Source: Burkholderiales bacterium RIFCSPHIGHO2_12_FULL_61_11 (GTDB lineage: Bacteria; Pseudomonadota; Gammaproteobacteria; Burkholderiales; Burkholderiaceae_C). Taken from it: DNA of 7,935 nucleotides. Shown piece after piece: positions 7,386 to 7,935 of this stretch; positions within the stretch are counted from its first letter, which is position 1, and every line of letters starts with the position of its first letter. The notes under the pieces are model-generated. The model had not been told where the DNA came from and did not search any database. It worked only from the letters and a program-made list of their open reading frames with translations. Position numbers and translations under genes: made by a program. The stretch is from assembly GCA_001770785.1 (NCBI GenBank), contig MERZ01000097.1, forward strand, positions 1-7,935, read 5' to 3'.

Positions 7386-7569
7386 AGCGCTGTTCGGCGA
7401 AGAAGCGGCGCTCGTGGTGCTCGCCCTGCTTGCCGATGTTGAAGCTGGCCACCGGCCGGTGGTAGCCCATCACGCGGGTCCAGACTTCGCACGGCTGGCG
7501 CTCGTCGTCAGTCAATTGAATTTTCGCTTGAGAAACGGCGGCGTTTTCGGTGGTCGAAAAATGAGTCAT
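7375..7569 (-). CDS. Stand-alone glycyl-radical tail of class III ribonucleotide reductase (NRDD C-terminal domain only)
   Basis: This 64-residue protein matches only the extreme C-terminus of class III ribonucleotide reductases. Residues 24-55 contain RQPCEVWTRVMGYHRPVASF, then NIGKQGEHHERR. In this family the glycine of RVxGY is the radical site (Gly681 in E. coli NrdD), which corresponds to Gly35 here. Residues 1-23 are polar and look like a flexible leader. The gene has its own strong ribosome site (AAGGAG, eight bases upstream of ATG 7569). Its frame differs from that of the nrdD body and is closed upstream by an in-frame TAA, so it is a separate polypeptide and not a simple continuation. 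It lies between the nrdD body and nrdG. I infer that it supplies the radical loop in trans to the truncated NrdD. Databases may label it nrdD on domain content. The alternative is an ancient frameshift later stabilised by a new start. Confidence 0.82.
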   Translation of the reverse strand: MTHFSTTENAAVSQAKIQLTDDERQPCEVWTRVMGYHRPVASFNIGKQGEHHERRFFAEQRFAS

Positions 7570-7577
7570 GAAGGCAT

Positions 7578-7583
7578 CTCCTT
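7578..7583 (-). promoter_or_regulatory. Strong ribosome-binding site of the glycyl-radical gene
   Basis: On the minus strand AAGGAG lies eight bases before the ATG at 7569, near-optimal for proteobacteria. It shows that the 64-residue frame is initiated independently. AAGG (7583-7580) could pair with CCTT (7574-7571) around an AGATG loop; the four-pair stem is weak and may or may not affect initiation. Confidence 0.8.
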
Positions 7584-7607
7584 GGGGTTAAGACAATGGC
7601 AAAACAA

Positions 7608-7935
7608 TCAGGCGGCCAGTGCCATTCGCTTGGCAGCCAGGCGCTCCTCGTCGCACACCGGGCAAAACGGGTGCTCGCCGGCCAGATAACCGTGCGTGGG
7701 GCAGATTGAAAAGGTCGGCGTGATGGTGATATAGGGCAGGCGAAATCGCGTGAGCGCACGCTGCACCAGCGCGCGGCAGGCGTCGCCGCTGGAAAGGCGC
7801 TCGCCCAGGTACAGGTGCAGCACCGTGCCGCCGGTGGATTTGGACTGCAGCACCTGCTGGCGCGCCAGCGCCTCGAACGGGTCGTCGGTCCAGCCCACGG
7901 GCAGTTGCGACGAGTTGGTGTAGTAGGGCTGGGCG
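7608..7935 (-). CDS. nrdD: Anaerobic (class III) ribonucleoside-triphosphate reductase, large body, C-terminal part (partial)
   Basis: Class III reductase converts ribonucleoside triphosphates to deoxyribonucleotides without oxygen. The gene enters from the right edge; 108 codons are visible (7934-7611), then TGA (7610-7608). The visible part starts AQPYYTNSSQLPVGWTDDP, continues with FEALARQQ and TGGTVLHLYLGE, all hallmarks of the NrdD barrel. It then reaches the zinc site: SICPTH (CxxH), GYLAGEH and FCPVC (CxxC). In ordinary NrdD proteins the RVxGY radical loop follows within a few tens of residues. Here the chain ends 14 residues after CPVC, at DEERLAAKRMALAA, with no radical glycine. The missing loop is in the next gene, 38 bases downstream in another frame. 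An internal GTG at 7898 is not a gene start, because the homology continues upstream of it. The catalytic cysteines and nucleotide-binding regions lie outside the window. Confidence 0.93.
   Translation of the reverse strand, partial: AQPYYTNSSQLPVGWTDDPFEALARQQVLQSKSTGGTVLHLYLGERLSSGDACRALVQRALTRFRLPYITITPTFSICPTHGYLAGEHPFCPVCDEERLAAKRMALAA

Noticed and set aside
6504..7442. Long plus-strand open frame of 312 codons antisense to nrdG and running out of the end of aapP
   Set aside because: Its translation is low-complexity and rich in Ala, Gly, Arg and Gln, as expected of an antisense shadow in GC-rich DNA. It overlaps two well-supported genes and shows no recognisable domain.

Overview
The window reads as chromosomal DNA of a GC-rich beta-proteobacterium, most likely Burkholderiales/Comamonadaceae. 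This is inferred from protein flavour, high G/C at third codon positions, frequent TTG starts (three of the genes here) and gene content; no rRNA or marker gene is present to prove it. A class III (oxygen-sensitive) ribonucleotide reductase locus suggests a facultative anaerobe or microaerophile.

Layout. (1) Positions 1-53: the last 16 codons of an upstream plus-strand gene, possibly an ABC-2 type permease. (2) 196-2124: recQ, a full-length RecQ DNA helicase with its own hairpin terminator. (3) 2307-6589: a complete four-gene general L-amino-acid ABC importer operon, aapJ-aapQ-aapM-aapP (binding protein, two permeases, ATPase). Its leader carries an 8-bp tandem repeat and an imperfect dyad. 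A strong terminator-like hairpin sits between aapJ and aapQ and would let the binding protein be made in excess over the membrane components. (4) 6672-7935 on the minus strand, convergent with the aap operon: the class III ribonucleotide reductase locus. In transcription order it holds the C-terminal part of nrdD (which enters from beyond the right edge), a 64-residue reading frame with the glycyl-radical loop, and an nrdG-type radical-SAM activase.

The most notable observation is in region 4. The large NrdD polypeptide stops 14 residues after its CxxH/CxxC zinc site and has no glycyl-radical sequence. The RVMGY radical loop is instead encoded by a separate small gene with its own strong Shine-Dalgarno, in a different frame and behind an in-frame stop. 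The activase gene then overlaps the end of that small gene by 11 bases. This looks like a class III reductase whose radical-carrying tail is supplied in trans, comparable in logic to the GrcA/YfiD spare part of pyruvate formate-lyase. I cannot tell from sequence alone whether it has been described.

The other genes look ordinary and intact. No tRNA, rRNA, CRISPR array, insertion sequence or phage gene was seen. The longest non-coding gap is 182 bases (2125-2306).
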